Shown here one piece after another: positions 56,327-64,000 of a DNA stretch of 64,000 nt; position 1 is the first letter of the stretch; every line of letters starts with the position of its first letter. Under the pieces are notes generated by a model. That model had not been told where the DNA came from. It was given only the letters and a program-made list of their open reading frames with translations, and did not search any database. Both the position numbers and the translations under genes were made by a program. Source of the DNA: Opitutia bacterium (GTDB lineage: Bacteria; Verrucomicrobiota; Verrucomicrobiia; Opitutales; Opitutaceae); the NCBI GenBank assembly GCA_947475065.1, contig CANJLB010000020.1, forward strand, positions 1 to 64,000, written 5' to 3'.

Positions 56327-58761
56327 GGGGAGGTCCTCATTTGAAACGGCACACTTTGCACGACACCGACGACGAGGTCGGAAAGGCGGTAGCCGTCCGG
56401 CGCGGCGTCGCGGACGATTTTGCGGACGGCGGGGGCGTCTTGGAATTCCACACCGCGCCCGAGGGCGTAGGTCAGGAGCTTCCCGGCCACGGTCTGCGCG
56501 AACAGCTCGGGCCGCTTCAGGATGGCGCGTTCCAGCTCGCGCGCGCCGTTGAACGTGGTGCCGTCCGGCAGCGCGCCGGTGGTGACGACTGCCTCGCCAC
56601 CCTCGCTGTCGCGCCAGCGGCCGATGGCGTCGTAGTGGTCGAGCGCGGCACCGACGGGGTCCATGAGATCGTGGCACGCGGCGCAGGTGGCGTTCTCGCG
56701 GTGCTTCGCGATCTGCTCGCGCAGTGAGAGCGGGCGGCCGGTGTCGGTTTTTTCCTTCAACTGCGGCACATTGGGCGGGGGCGGTTTCGGCGGCGTGCCG
56801 AGGATGGAGCCGAGGATCCAACTGCCGCGAAGCACGGGCGAGGTGCGGTTCGGGTGCGAGGTCACGGTGAGGATGCTCGCATGGGTGAGCAGGCCGCCCC
56901 GGTCGCCGTCAGGCGGCAGCGTCACGCGCCGGAACTGGCTTCCTTGGACGCCGGGCACGCCGTAGTGCGCCGCGAGCCGCTCGTTCAGGAACGTGTAGTC
57001 GGCGCGCAGCAGGTCGAGCACGCTGCGGTCCTCGCGCAGGACGCTCCCGAAGAACAGCTCGGTCTCGCGCCGCATCGCCTGGCGCAGGTTGTCGTCGAAG
57101 CCCATGAACAGCCGCGCGTCGGGGCTGACCCACTCGAGGTTGCGCAGGTAGAGCCACTGCGCGGCGAAGCTGGTGACGAGCGACTCCGCGCGCGGGTCGG
57201 CCAGCATGCGCCCCACCTCGCGGCGGAGGACCGCCGGCTCGCGCAGACGGCCTTGCTCGGCGAGCGCGAGCAGCGGCTCGTCAGGCAGGCTGCTCCAGAG
57301 GAAGAACGAAAGCCGCGAGGCCAGCTGCAGGTCGGGGACCGCGTGGACCGCGCCCGGCGCGGCGCCGGCCGGGTCCGTCTCGACGCGGAAAAGGAAGTTC
57401 GGGCTCACGAGCATTGCGCGGAGCGCCAGCTCGACGCCGGCCTCGAAGCCCTCCTGCTTCTTTGCATCCGAGTAAAAGCGCATCAGCCCGGCGATCTCCC
57501 CGCCGGTCACGGGCCGGCGGAACGCCAGCCGCGCCAGCCGGGCCACGATCTCGCGCGCCCGCGCGTCCTCCTCGCCGGCCTTCGGCGCGGCCCCTCCGAA
57601 GATCCGCCGCCGGCTCGGCGTGTCGCCGGGGCCGGCGGAGTTGAACGGGCCGAGGACCGTGATCGAGTAGAGCGCGGGCTGGGTGCGCGGGTGCCGGTCG
57701 GCATTGAAGCGGGCCGGGTTGGGCTCGCGTTCCGATTCCGGCAGCGCGGCGGACACGGGCACGAACGTGCCGGCGATCTCGCGCTCGCCGGCGGACAGGC
57801 GCAGGCGGAAATGGAGGTTGCGGTCCACCAGCTCGTCGTCGCGCTGCCCCCGCCCTGCCGGCGTGACCGTGAAGCGCTGCACCGGCGCGCCGTCCACGAG
57901 CAGGTCGAGCTGGTGCACCCGGCGCAGCCCCTCGACCTTCTCGTTGCGGTCGCGGGCGAGCCGCAGCGAGATCTCGTATTCCCCGTCGGCCGGCAGGTGG
58001 AAGCCCGCCGTCGCCCCGCCGCGCGAGCCGGGCGGCAGGTCCGCCAGGTTCAGCTCCTGCGTGAGGTCCACCGGCACCTGATGGGTCTGGGTCAGGGCCT
58101 CCTTCGGCACCCAGCCGATGGCGGCGGCGGCGACGCTCTTCGCGGCGCCGAGATAGCGCTCAAGCAGCGTCGGCGAGAGCTCGCCGACGGTCACGTTGTC
58201 AAAACCGTGGCTGACCTCGTCCTTCGGCAGCAGCGCGGCCACGTCGGTGTCGAGCGCGAGGAGGTCGCGCACGGCGTTGTGGTATTCTGTGCGCGTGAGC
58301 CGGCGGAACGTGGCGGTGCGGCCGGGCTGTGGCTTCCGCGCGGCGTCGTCGTCGAGCGACGACTCCAGGTAGGCGAGCAGCCGGTTGTAGGTGGCCTCGT
58401 CGGGGCGCGGCTCGCCCACCGGCGGCATCTGGCGGTGGCTGAGCTTTTGCACGACGCGCTCCCAGCGCTGCGGGTCGGCCGCGGGATCGGCCAAGGCGGC
58501 CGGATCGAGCCGCATCCCGCCCTTCTCGGAGCCGGCGTCGTGGCAGTCCAGGCAGTTTTTCTCAATGGCCGCGACCGCAAAGGCCCGCGCGTCGCCCGGC
58601 GCTTCCGGCGGCCTGGCCGGTGCCGCCCCGGAGGCGGCCGCGACCATCAGGCCGGCCCAAACCGCCGCGCCCCCGGCCAGAGCCAAGACTGCGCGTGGCC
58701 GGCGCTTGGGCGTCACAATGTGCTTTTCACATGGCATCTTAAAAACTTGGAAAACGCGCAT
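56323..58761 (-). CDS. exported DUF1592/1588/1587/1585 c-type cytochrome-like protein, second copy
   Basis: 812 residues. A hydrophobic export segment (about 24-45) precedes CLDCH (Cys70, Cys73, His74), then DUF1587 (TEYHNAVRDLLALD), a DUF1592 carbohydrate-binding-like insert, DUF1595 (RLARLAFRRPVTGGE), DUF1592 proper (FFLWSSLPDEPLL), DUF1588 with a second CxxCH in TCAACHDLMDPVG, and DUF1585 at the end. The layout matches the protein at 10398, but without the Gly/Arg tract. It probably carries heme c and transfers electrons in the periplasm; substrate is unknown. It opens the DUF1592-DUF1552-ankyrin operon. Confidence 0.9.
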   Translation of the reverse strand: MRVFQVFKMPCEKHIVTPKRRPRAVLALAGGAAVWAGLMVAAASGAAPARPPEAPGDARAFAVAAIEKNCLDCHDAGSEKGGMRLDPAALADPAADPQRWERVVQKLSHRQMPPVGEPRPDEATYNRLLAYLESSLDDDAARKPQPGRTATFRRLTRTEYHNAVRDLLALDTDVAALLPKDEVSHGFDNVTVGELSPTLLERYLGAAKSVAAAAIGWVPKEALTQTHQVPVDLTQELNLADLPPGSRGGATAGFHLPADGEYEISLRLARDRNEKVEGLRRVHQLDLLVDGAPVQRFTVTPAGRGQRDDELVDRNLHFRLRLSAGEREIAGTFVPVSAALPESEREPNPARFNADRHPRTQPALYSITVLGPFNSAGPGDTPSRRRIFGGAAPKAGEEDARAREIVARLARLAFRRPVTGGEIAGLMRFYSDAKKQEGFEAGVELALRAMLVSPNFLFRVETDPAGAAPGAVHAVPDLQLASRLSFFLWSSLPDEPLLALAEQGRLREPAVLRREVGRMLADPRAESLVTSFAAQWLYLRNLEWVSPDARLFMGFDDNLRQAMRRETELFFGSVLREDRSVLDLLRADYTFLNERLAAHYGVPGVQGSQFRRVTLPPDGDRGGLLTHASILTVTSHPNRTSPVLRGSWILGSILGTPPKPPPPNVPQLKEKTDTGRPLSLREQIAKHRENATCAACHDLMDPVGAALDHYDAIGRWRDSEGGEAVVTTGALPDGTTFNGARELERAILKRPELFAQTVAGKLLTYALGRGVEFQDAPAVRKIVRDAAPDGYRLSDLVVGVVQSVPFQMRTSP

Positions 58762-58953
58762 GGGTCAGTGGGCCGGCTGGGAGGGAGGGTGGCGGTCAAT
58801 GCGGCGTTTGGCCGGGAAGGCCGACGGTCGGGTTAAAAGGGCAGGGCAGGGCAGGGCTGTGAGCGTGCGGGGGCAATGGGTACGCCCGATACATCAGCCG
58901 GCGCAGGCTCCAGCGTCAACGCCATTTTGCGCCTGATGACGGAGCGCGCCTGC
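58762..58953. other. promoter region of the second DUF1592 operon
   Basis: 192 bases between the ATP-grasp-like gene stop and the DUF1592 start. It must contain the DUF1592 promoter; no confident boxes. A short GGGCAGGGCAGGGCAG tandem repeat occurs at about 58840-58856. Nothing else is seen. Confidence 0.4.
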
Positions 58954-60372
58954 CTACGACACCCGACACGGAAGCAGGGCGGCATCGGTCATGCCATGGA
59001 TGATTTTTTTGTCGGGTGGACAGAAGGTCGCGAGCGCGCCGCTGAGCCGGGCGCGACCATCGAGGACGAAATAGTAGGGACAGAGGCGGAGGCGTCCTTC
59101 CTTCACATAGGCAACGGAGGGCAAGCCTTCTTTGCCCGCAGCAAGGTAGATGGGATGCTCGACCCGGCGGGGTTTTTTGTAGGCTTGGAGAATATGCAGG
59201 TTAAGAGGCGCGAGGTTGATGGCATTTTCCACCGCTGCCTGCCATTCCTCGCGCGAGCAGTCGCTGCCGAGCACCACGCTGCGTGCGCCCCAGGCGGTCT
59301 CGTGGTAGCCGGATATCTTGATGATGAGGTCGCGCTCCTTTTGCGACGCGGCGGCGAGGTCGCGCCAGTCGGCGAGCCCGCGGCCGCCGACGCGCGGGCC
59401 GTCGAGCACCGCACCGGGCGGGAGCGGTGCGGGGTCCATCACCCACGAGGGCGGAATGAGCGTGCGGATGAGTTTGAGCGCAGGGGTGGAGAGCGTTTCG
59501 GCCCAGAAATCTTGGAGCAGGTGGTGGTGGAAGAGCGCGAAGGCGAGCTTCTCTTCCTGGAATGCGCGCATCGGTGGCGCGAGCGCGACCTCGCCTGCGG
59601 CCCACGCCTCAAAGAAAAATTTCTCCGTGCGGATGTTGGCGAGGTCAAAGAGCTCAAAAAAACGATAGACGATGTCCACGCGCTCGGGGTTGCCCTCCAC
59701 GTCGAAGAACAGCCCGCTGCCAAGGGGAAAAATGTCCTCGGGCCTGAGACTGAACACGCGCTTGCCGAGGAGCTGGAGCTGAAGGGCGAGCCACGCCATC
59801 TCGGGGCGGTAGGTCGCGGCCTCGTCGCTCACGACAAGGGCGATGAGGGGGTTGCGGAGTGTGGGGCGCAGGGCGGCGAGGGCGGCATGGAAGTTTTTGA
59901 TCATCGCGTCCTTCGCGCCGAGCACCGGGGGTGCGGCGGCTTCCGCTCCGTACAGCCGGTTCAAAAACGCCGTGAGGCCGATGCCGCCGGGAACGCTGTC
60001 GAGCTCGGTCATCACGAAGCCGTCCTCGGTGAGCAGCAGGTCGGGGCGGAGGACGGTGGGAAACACTCCGCGGTTGCGCGGGTCGCGCGCATGGGCGACG
60101 AGGGCGGCGGGCTTGCCGCGGTCGAGGTAGTCGGCGGCCCACGGGGCGAGGAGTGGCTTGTTGCGCAACAGGTTCTTTCCGGCGAGGGAGCGCAGGTAAA
60201 GTGTCTCCAGCGCCTGGTGAAATTCCAAACATGCCGCACCGATGGCCTCAAGCTGTGCGACTTGCTCCGCCGTCAGCGGCCACGCAGCGGGCGAAAGCTG
60301 CCACGACTTTGCCTCGAACAACGGCTGGGCCGCCAGGGCGGCGCGGAGCGTTTCGTAGGCGAGATGGGACAT
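58954..60372 (-). CDS. conserved hypothetical protein, possible permuted ATP-grasp fold
   Basis: 472 residues from ATG 60372 (MSHLAYETLRA). No signal peptide. RPDLLLTEDGFVMTELDSVPGGIGL near 120 and IIKISGYHETAWGARSVVLGSD near 360 resemble the metal/nucleotide loop and lysine strand of circularly permuted ATP-grasp proteins such as those related to glutathionylspermidine synthase, but the assignment is from motif shape only. RPEMAWLALQLQLLGKRVFSLRPEDIFP between them may be the substrate-binding linker. It follows prfB on the same strand, 148 bases apart, after a GC-rich inverted repeat. No partner enzyme is nearby, so the ligated product cannot be guessed. Confidence 0.6.
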   Translation of the reverse strand: MSHLAYETLRAALAAQPLFEAKSWQLSPAAWPLTAEQVAQLEAIGAACLEFHQALETLYLRSLAGKNLLRNKPLLAPWAADYLDRGKPAALVAHARDPRNRGVFPTVLRPDLLLTEDGFVMTELDSVPGGIGLTAFLNRLYGAEAAAPPVLGAKDAMIKNFHAALAALRPTLRNPLIALVVSDEAATYRPEMAWLALQLQLLGKRVFSLRPEDIFPLGSGLFFDVEGNPERVDIVYRFFELFDLANIRTEKFFFEAWAAGEVALAPPMRAFQEEKLAFALFHHHLLQDFWAETLSTPALKLIRTLIPPSWVMDPAPLPPGAVLDGPRVGGRGLADWRDLAAASQKERDLIIKISGYHETAWGARSVVLGSDCSREEWQAAVENAINLAPLNLHILQAYKKPRRVEHPIYLAAGKEGLPSVAYVKEGRLRLCPYYFVLDGRARLSGALATFCPPDKKIIHGMTDAALLPCRVS

Positions 60373-60503
60373 GGGTGCGGCGGAGGGTTCGAGGCGGACG
60401 GCCAACACTCAACGCTCAGTCTCCAACTTTCAAGCGGCGGAATCACCATCCGCCGGATACCGGCTTGGGCGTTCGGGATGGAGCGGAGCAGGCTGAAGGT
60501 GCG

Positions 60504-60571
60504 CGGGCCGGCTGCCCGCGCTACTCCTCCATCTGGATGTCCTTGTTCCGGTGGCGCGGGCAGCCGGCCCG
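60504..60571. repeat. 18 bp inverted repeat across the prfB 3' end
   Basis: CGGGCCGGCTGCCCGCGC (60504-60521) and GCGCGGGCAGCCGGCCCG (60554-60571) are exact reverse complements with a 32-base spacer. The right arm encodes part of the prfB C-terminal residues RAGCPRHR and the left arm starts at the stop codon. It may act as a terminator-like structure or be a REP-type element that entered the gene end. Confidence 0.75.
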
Positions 60572-61664
60572 GAGCCACGCGTAGACGAAACGGTCGAGGT
60601 CGCCGTCGAGCACGCCTTGCGTGTCGCTGGTGCTCACGCCGGTGCGGAGATCTTTCACCATCTGGTAGGGTTGCAGGACATAGCTGCGGATCTGGCTGCC
60701 AAAGCCAATCTCACCCTTTTCGCCGTAGAACTTGTCCATCTCGGCGCGCTGCTCGTCCTGTCTTTTTTCGTAGAGGCGGGCCTTGAGGACGTTCATCGCG
60801 GCGGCACGGTTTTTGATCTGCGAGCGCTCGTTCTGGCAGACGACCACGATCCCGGACGGGATGTGCGTGAGGCGCACGGCCGAGTCGGTGGTGTTGACGC
60901 CCTGTCCCCCCTTGCCGGAGGAGCGATAGACATCGCGTTTGATCTCGTCCTCCGGAATCTCAATCTCAATGTCCTCCGTGATCTCGGCGATCACATCCAC
61001 GGCACAAAAAGAGGTGTGGCGGCGCTTGTTTGAGTCGAACGGCGAGATGCGCACGAGGCGGTGGACGCCGCGCTCGGCTTTCGCATAGCCGTAGGCGTTT
61101 TCACCCTTGATCAAAATGGTTGCCTTGGAGATGCCGGCGGTGTCGCCGGGCTGCACATCCTGCACTTCCAGCGTGAAGCCGCGGCGCTCGGCCCAGCGGA
61201 TATACATCCGGAACATCATGTCGGCCCAGTCGTTCGACTCCGTGCCGCCGGCCCCGGCCTGAATGGAGAAGATGGCGTTGTTGCGGTCAAACTGGCCCGT
61301 GAGAAACGACGCGATCTCCAGCGCGTCAAGCTCCGTGACCATTGCGGCGACGGTCGTGGTAAGCTCATGGGCGTAGCTGTCGCGTTCGGCGTGCGACGCG
61401 GCCTCGACGAGCTCCAGCATTACGGCGAGGTCGTCGGATTTTTTCTGAAAGGCGACGACCGGGAGCACCGCCTTTTTCAGGGCGTTCAGCCTGACGATAT
61501 GCTTTTGGGCGCGGTCGTTGTTGTCCCAAAAGCCGGGTGCGCCCATCTCGGCGTCCATCGCCTCGATTTCACGCAGTTTTTGTTCGCAGTCAAAGAAACC
61601 TCCACAGGTGGCCGGCACGTTTCTTGATGTTCTCGATGTGGGAAAAAGTTTCGGGAGGGATCAT
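60521..61664 (-). CDS. prfB: peptide chain release factor 2, expressed by +1 programmed frameshift
   Basis: 380 residues after frameshifting. Translation starts at ATG 61664 ([14 protein letters not shown]), reaches CTT-TGA at 61595-61590 after 24 codons, and continues in the +1 frame with GAC (61591-61589), giving [17 protein letters not shown]2 recognises UGA and UAA stops. The anticodon-mimic SPF is at about 207-209 and the catalytic GGQ at about 252-254 ([14 protein letters not shown]), both at family positions. The C-terminus reads [16 protein letters not shown], where RF2 usually ends in an acidic or hydrophobic helix, because an inverted-repeat arm encodes it. Autoregulation: low RF2 slows termination at the in-frame UGA and favours the shift. 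Confidence 0.96.
61589..61606 (-). promoter_or_regulatory. programmed +1 frameshift site of prfB
   Basis: On the minus strand TGGAGG-TTT-CTT-TGA-C: an internal Shine-Dalgarno-like GGAGG, then the slippery CTT before the UGA and a following C, as in the classic RF2 site. The zero frame stops here; shifting one base forward reads GAC. Confidence 0.95.
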
Positions 61665-61782
61665 GGTGGATGGGAGGGGGCGATGAGTGCAACGCCCGGC
61701 GGCGGGCGCAAGCGGGAAAAACTGCCGTGCGGCCCGCGTCCGGTGCGTGTCTGGCGGTCCCGGGTGCGCGGCGGCGGCAGGA

Positions 61783-62760
61783 TTACGTATCGATCACACC
61801 CGATGCGCGGCGTTTTTTCCAGTCCCAATACCAGGCAATCCAGATGCAAAGCTCGTAGAGCAGGCAAAGCGGCACGGCCATGGCGACCTGCGTGATGACT
61901 TCCGGTGTCGTCAGCAGCGCGCCCATGATGAACGACAGCACGATGACGTAACGCCGGTAGCTCGCGAGCTGCCGGTGGTTTACCAGACCGATCTTCACCA
62001 GAAACAGCACCACCAGCGGAAACTGAAAACCCAGCCCCATGCCGAGCATGAAGATGCACACGAAATTGACATAGGAGTCGGCCCGCCAGAACGTGGCATC
62101 AAAACCCAGCCAGTGCGAATACTCCAGTGACGCGCGCAGCGCCACCGGCAGGAGCAGGAAATAGGTGGACAACACCCCCAGCAAAAACAGGAACACGCTC
62201 CAGCCCATCCAGCCGAAGATCACTTTCCGTTCGTGCAGATGAAACGCCGGGAGAATGAAGCTGCCCATGAAATAAATCCAAAACGGGGACGAGACCACCA
62301 GTGCCGCATAGATTGCCAGCCGAAAGCCGACAAAAAAACCTTCATTGGGCGTGAGATTGCTGAGCCTAACACGCAGGCTTTGACTGGCATCAGCGTCCGG
62401 ATCGAGCCGCAGTGTCACGACTTGCTCCCCATCCACCAGTTTGGTGCCGAACTTGAACACCGCGTGGGGTGCGTCGCCGGGAGGCAGCGCGGGGAACTCC
62501 TCGCGGGTGACGTCATAGGGCCCAAATTTGCCCTTGCCCAGTTCAAATGTCACCGTGGGGGTGGGCTTGGTAAAGATGTCGATGTTCCGCAAGGGGTAAT
62601 CGAGCACGCCCACAATTTCTTTTCCGAAGGCGAAACATATCACGAATGCGATGCCGATGGCGATGGCTGAGCGGATGATGGCACGGCGCAACTCCTCCAC
62701 GTGAGTCCAGAAGGAGCTCAGCACGCCCGGCTCGGGTGTCGCTTCGGCGTCGGTTCTCAT
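61783..62760 (-). CDS. tatC: Sec-independent protein translocase TatC with enlarged first periplasmic loop
   Basis: 325 residues versus about 250 for typical TatC, with six membrane helices. TatC is the twin-arginine signal receptor. FWTHVEELRRAIIRS at about 17-31 holds the conserved Glu of the signal-binding N-terminus. Between helix 1 and helix 2 about 65-70 extra residues (approximately 60-130, from TKPTPTVTFELGKGKFG to VRLSNLTPNEG) expand the periplasmic loop. ALLTTPEVITQVAMAVPL is helix 5. The Tat-exported DUF1552 proteins of this window are among its expected clients. No tatA is beside it. Confidence 0.93.
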   Translation of the reverse strand: MRTDAEATPEPGVLSSFWTHVEELRRAIIRSAIAIGIAFVICFAFGKEIVGVLDYPLRNIDIFTKPTPTVTFELGKGKFGPYDVTREEFPALPPGDAPHAVFKFGTKLVDGEQVVTLRLDPDADASQSLRVRLSNLTPNEGFFVGFRLAIYAALVVSSPFWIYFMGSFILPAFHLHERKVIFGWMGWSVFLFLLGVLSTYFLLLPVALRASLEYSHWLGFDATFWRADSYVNFVCIFMLGMGLGFQFPLVVLFLVKIGLVNHRQLASYRRYVIVLSFIMGALLTTPEVITQVAMAVPLCLLYELCIWIAWYWDWKKRRASGVIDT

Positions 62761-62884
62761 GCGGTGGGTGGAAGTTGGTGGGAAGATCGCGCGCTGGCGT
62801 GAGCCGGGTGCGCGAGGGCAGACAGTTTGCGCTTTTGGCGCGCAAGTCCAGCCTGCGTTGCGCCCGGTGGGCAGCTACCGGCGA

Positions 62885-63883
62885 TTACGGCGCAACCTCG
62901 AACCAGAAGGGCACGAACCGCTCGCGGCCACCAAGCTTCACCTGCGCCCAGATGACGTAGTGGCCGGGCGACGGGATCGTGAGCTTGAAGGCGAGATGCG
63001 GGTTCGTCGTCGCGGTTGCGCCGGACAGGGCGGACGGAGCGGACACGGCTGCGGCAGCGAGATTGGTGGCGTTGGCCGGATCGGGATGCAGGTGGGCGAA
63101 GCCGCTGCGTGCCGCGTCGAAAGTCACGAGGTGCGCAAATGCACCCATCACTGGCTCCAGCGCCACCAGCCCGCCGTCGGTGTGCGTAAGGGTGAAGTTC
63201 AAATCCACCGGCTGGCCGGCATGGATGGGCTGCGCCGAAGGCGTGAGTTGGAAAACGACCCCGTCGCGTCCTGCACGCCACGTTTCCGCCGGCCATTCCG
63301 GCAGCCTCCCGCGTGCTTCGGAGGCGGTGCCCGTGGCGTCGGCCGGTTCGGTGACCGCAATGTCAGCGCTTGCGTAAAGGCTGCTGCCGGTGGCGGACGG
63401 CGTGAAGTCGGCGAACACGCGATAAGTCGTCGCGAAGGCCGGGGAAAACGCGAAGCTCCACTCGCCCGTGACCGCCGTCGGTTCGGGGTGGATGTGCTGG
63501 TAGTCGCGGAGCGTGGGATCCACGATCAGCAGATGCAGCTTTCGGGTGTGAACTTCCAGCAGCCCGGCCGGGCCGATGGGCTTGCCTGAGCTGGTGGCAA
63601 GACGGAGGAGGAAGCGGTTGCCGCCGCCGGGCTGCGGCGTGACGGTCAGCGTGACCGGCGAGCGCGCGGCGACGACGGGGACAAATTGCGGATTGGCCGG
63701 ATCACACATCGCCAGGGCGCCATCGCCGGTCACGCGGAAATCGAGCTGGTGCAGGTTGGTGCCGGTCGGCAGTGCGCGCAGCGTGAAATAGAGTGCCAGC
63801 GCGCCAAGCGTGAGGAGCGCGGCCTGCCGCCAGTCGGTCGGAGCGCGAATGGGTTTGTCCGGGTGGTTGGGCGGCGGGTTCAT
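62885..63883 (-). CDS. membrane-anchored protein with two beta-sandwich-like modules
   Basis: 332 residues from ATG 63883, overlapping the upstream Sco1-like stop by ATGA. One N-terminal membrane helix (about 18-37) is followed by two repeated modules: TLTVTPQPGGGNRFLLRL to EVHTRKLHLLIVDPTLRDYQHIHPEP and TLTHTDGGLVALEPVMGAFAHLVTFD to FAHLHPDP, each carrying a HxxHP-type histidine pair. Each module ends with a GEWSFAFSPAF or PGHYVIWAQVKLGG strand. His-containing modules next to an Sco-type copper chaperone suggest metal binding in the periplasm, such as copper delivery to cytochrome oxidase; this is inference. Confidence 0.75.
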   Translation of the reverse strand: MNPPPNHPDKPIRAPTDWRQAALLTLGALALYFTLRALPTGTNLHQLDFRVTGDGALAMCDPANPQFVPVVAARSPVTLTVTPQPGGGNRFLLRLATSSGKPIGPAGLLEVHTRKLHLLIVDPTLRDYQHIHPEPTAVTGEWSFAFSPAFATTYRVFADFTPSATGSSLYASADIAVTEPADATGTASEARGRLPEWPAETWRAGRDGVVFQLTPSAQPIHAGQPVDLNFTLTHTDGGLVALEPVMGAFAHLVTFDAARSGFAHLHPDPANATNLAAAAVSAPSALSGATATTNPHLAFKLTIPSPGHYVIWAQVKLGGRERFVPFWFEVAP

Positions 63884-64000
63884 CCTTTTTTCATCCGGGA
63901 CACAAACTCCTCGGGCTTCCATTGGGTGCCATCAACCCGCCAGATGATTTTGCCGTTGGGATCAACCAGCAGGGTCGCAAGGTTGTGACTGAGGAGGCCG
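63880..64000 (-). CDS. C-terminal part of a Sco1/SenC-type or thioredoxin-like protein
   Basis: Partial; the 5' end lies beyond the right edge. The last 39 residues read GLLSHNLATLLVDPNGKIIW, then RVDGTQWKPEEFVSRMKKG, matching the end of Sco1/SenC copper chaperones, where LSHNLATLLVDPNG carries the conserved metal-ligand His. TGA 63882-63880 overlaps the next gene's ATG. It is likely membrane-anchored and involved in CuA assembly of cytochrome oxidase. Confidence 0.75.
   Translation of the reverse strand, partial: GLLSHNLATLLVDPNGKIIWRVDGTQWKPEEFVSRMKKG

Noticed and set aside
56854-58836. Plus-strand open frame of 660 codons
   Set aside because: Antisense to the DUF1592 gene; composition and lack of motifs mark it as a shadow.

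Overview
The window is GC-rich bacterial chromosome. The gene set suggests Verrucomicrobiota, probably an Opitutaceae-like member. The grounds are two DUF1592/DUF1552 c-type-cytochrome gene pairs, many secreted glycoside hydrolases and esterases, RNase G/E next to rodA, a prfB with programmed frameshift, and intergenic spaces full of short repeats. The lineage is inference; no rRNA or tRNA gene was found.

Region 1 (1-9.5 kb, minus strand) is a tight seven-gene run, several genes overlapping by 4 bases: a secreted tannase/feruloyl-esterase-like enzyme, a tandem DUF3237 lipoprotein, an FAD aromatic monooxygenase, a single-domain DUF3237 protein, an aromatic-acid MFS importer, a DAHP-synthase-type enzyme and a GH51 arabinofuranosidase that runs off the left edge. 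It looks like a pathway for releasing, importing and oxidising plant phenolics ester-linked to arabinose-containing polymers.

Region 2 (9.5-21.6 kb) holds a decayed AraC-regulator fragment, a 32-codon ORF coupled to a DUF1592 cytochrome and DUF1552 protein pair, an intact AraC regulator on the minus strand, and a divergent run of esterase, GH95 fucosidase and esterase. Region 4 adds a GH54 arabinofuranosidase and another esterase (24.5-29.4 kb). Many of these secreted proteins carry Gly/Arg/Pro/Ala-rich inserts, and two esterases of different families share a Spy/LTxxQ-like helical module.

Region 3 (21.6-24.0 kb) and region 5 (29.4-38.6 kb) are one-carbon/methionine metabolism: metF with a structured leader, an ArsR-methyltransferase fusion resembling SahR, then gcvP-gcvT-gcvH (each overlapping the next by ATGA) and metH.

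Region 6 (38.6-64 kb) is mostly housekeeping: a YCII protein, HAD phosphatase, a 1150-residue secreted protein of unknown function, hisC, a 57-residue ORF between inverted repeats, a TrmH-family methylase with an in-frame repeat insertion, pirin, a lipoprotein, RNase G/E, rodA, a DUF2314 membrane protein, a second DUF1592-DUF1552-ankyrin operon, a putative ATP-grasp-like protein, prfB, tatC, a membrane-anchored protein with an Sco1-type gene fragment at the right edge.

Intergenic spaces carry several repeat families: a 35-40 bp hairpin repeat, a 72-74 bp element with 13 bp terminal inverted repeats, and short-period GGAGTCA-like and GGGCACGGAG-like tracts. Three cases of repeats touching or entering genes (hisC-trmH spacer, trmH, prfB 3' end) are the most unusual features of the housekeeping half.
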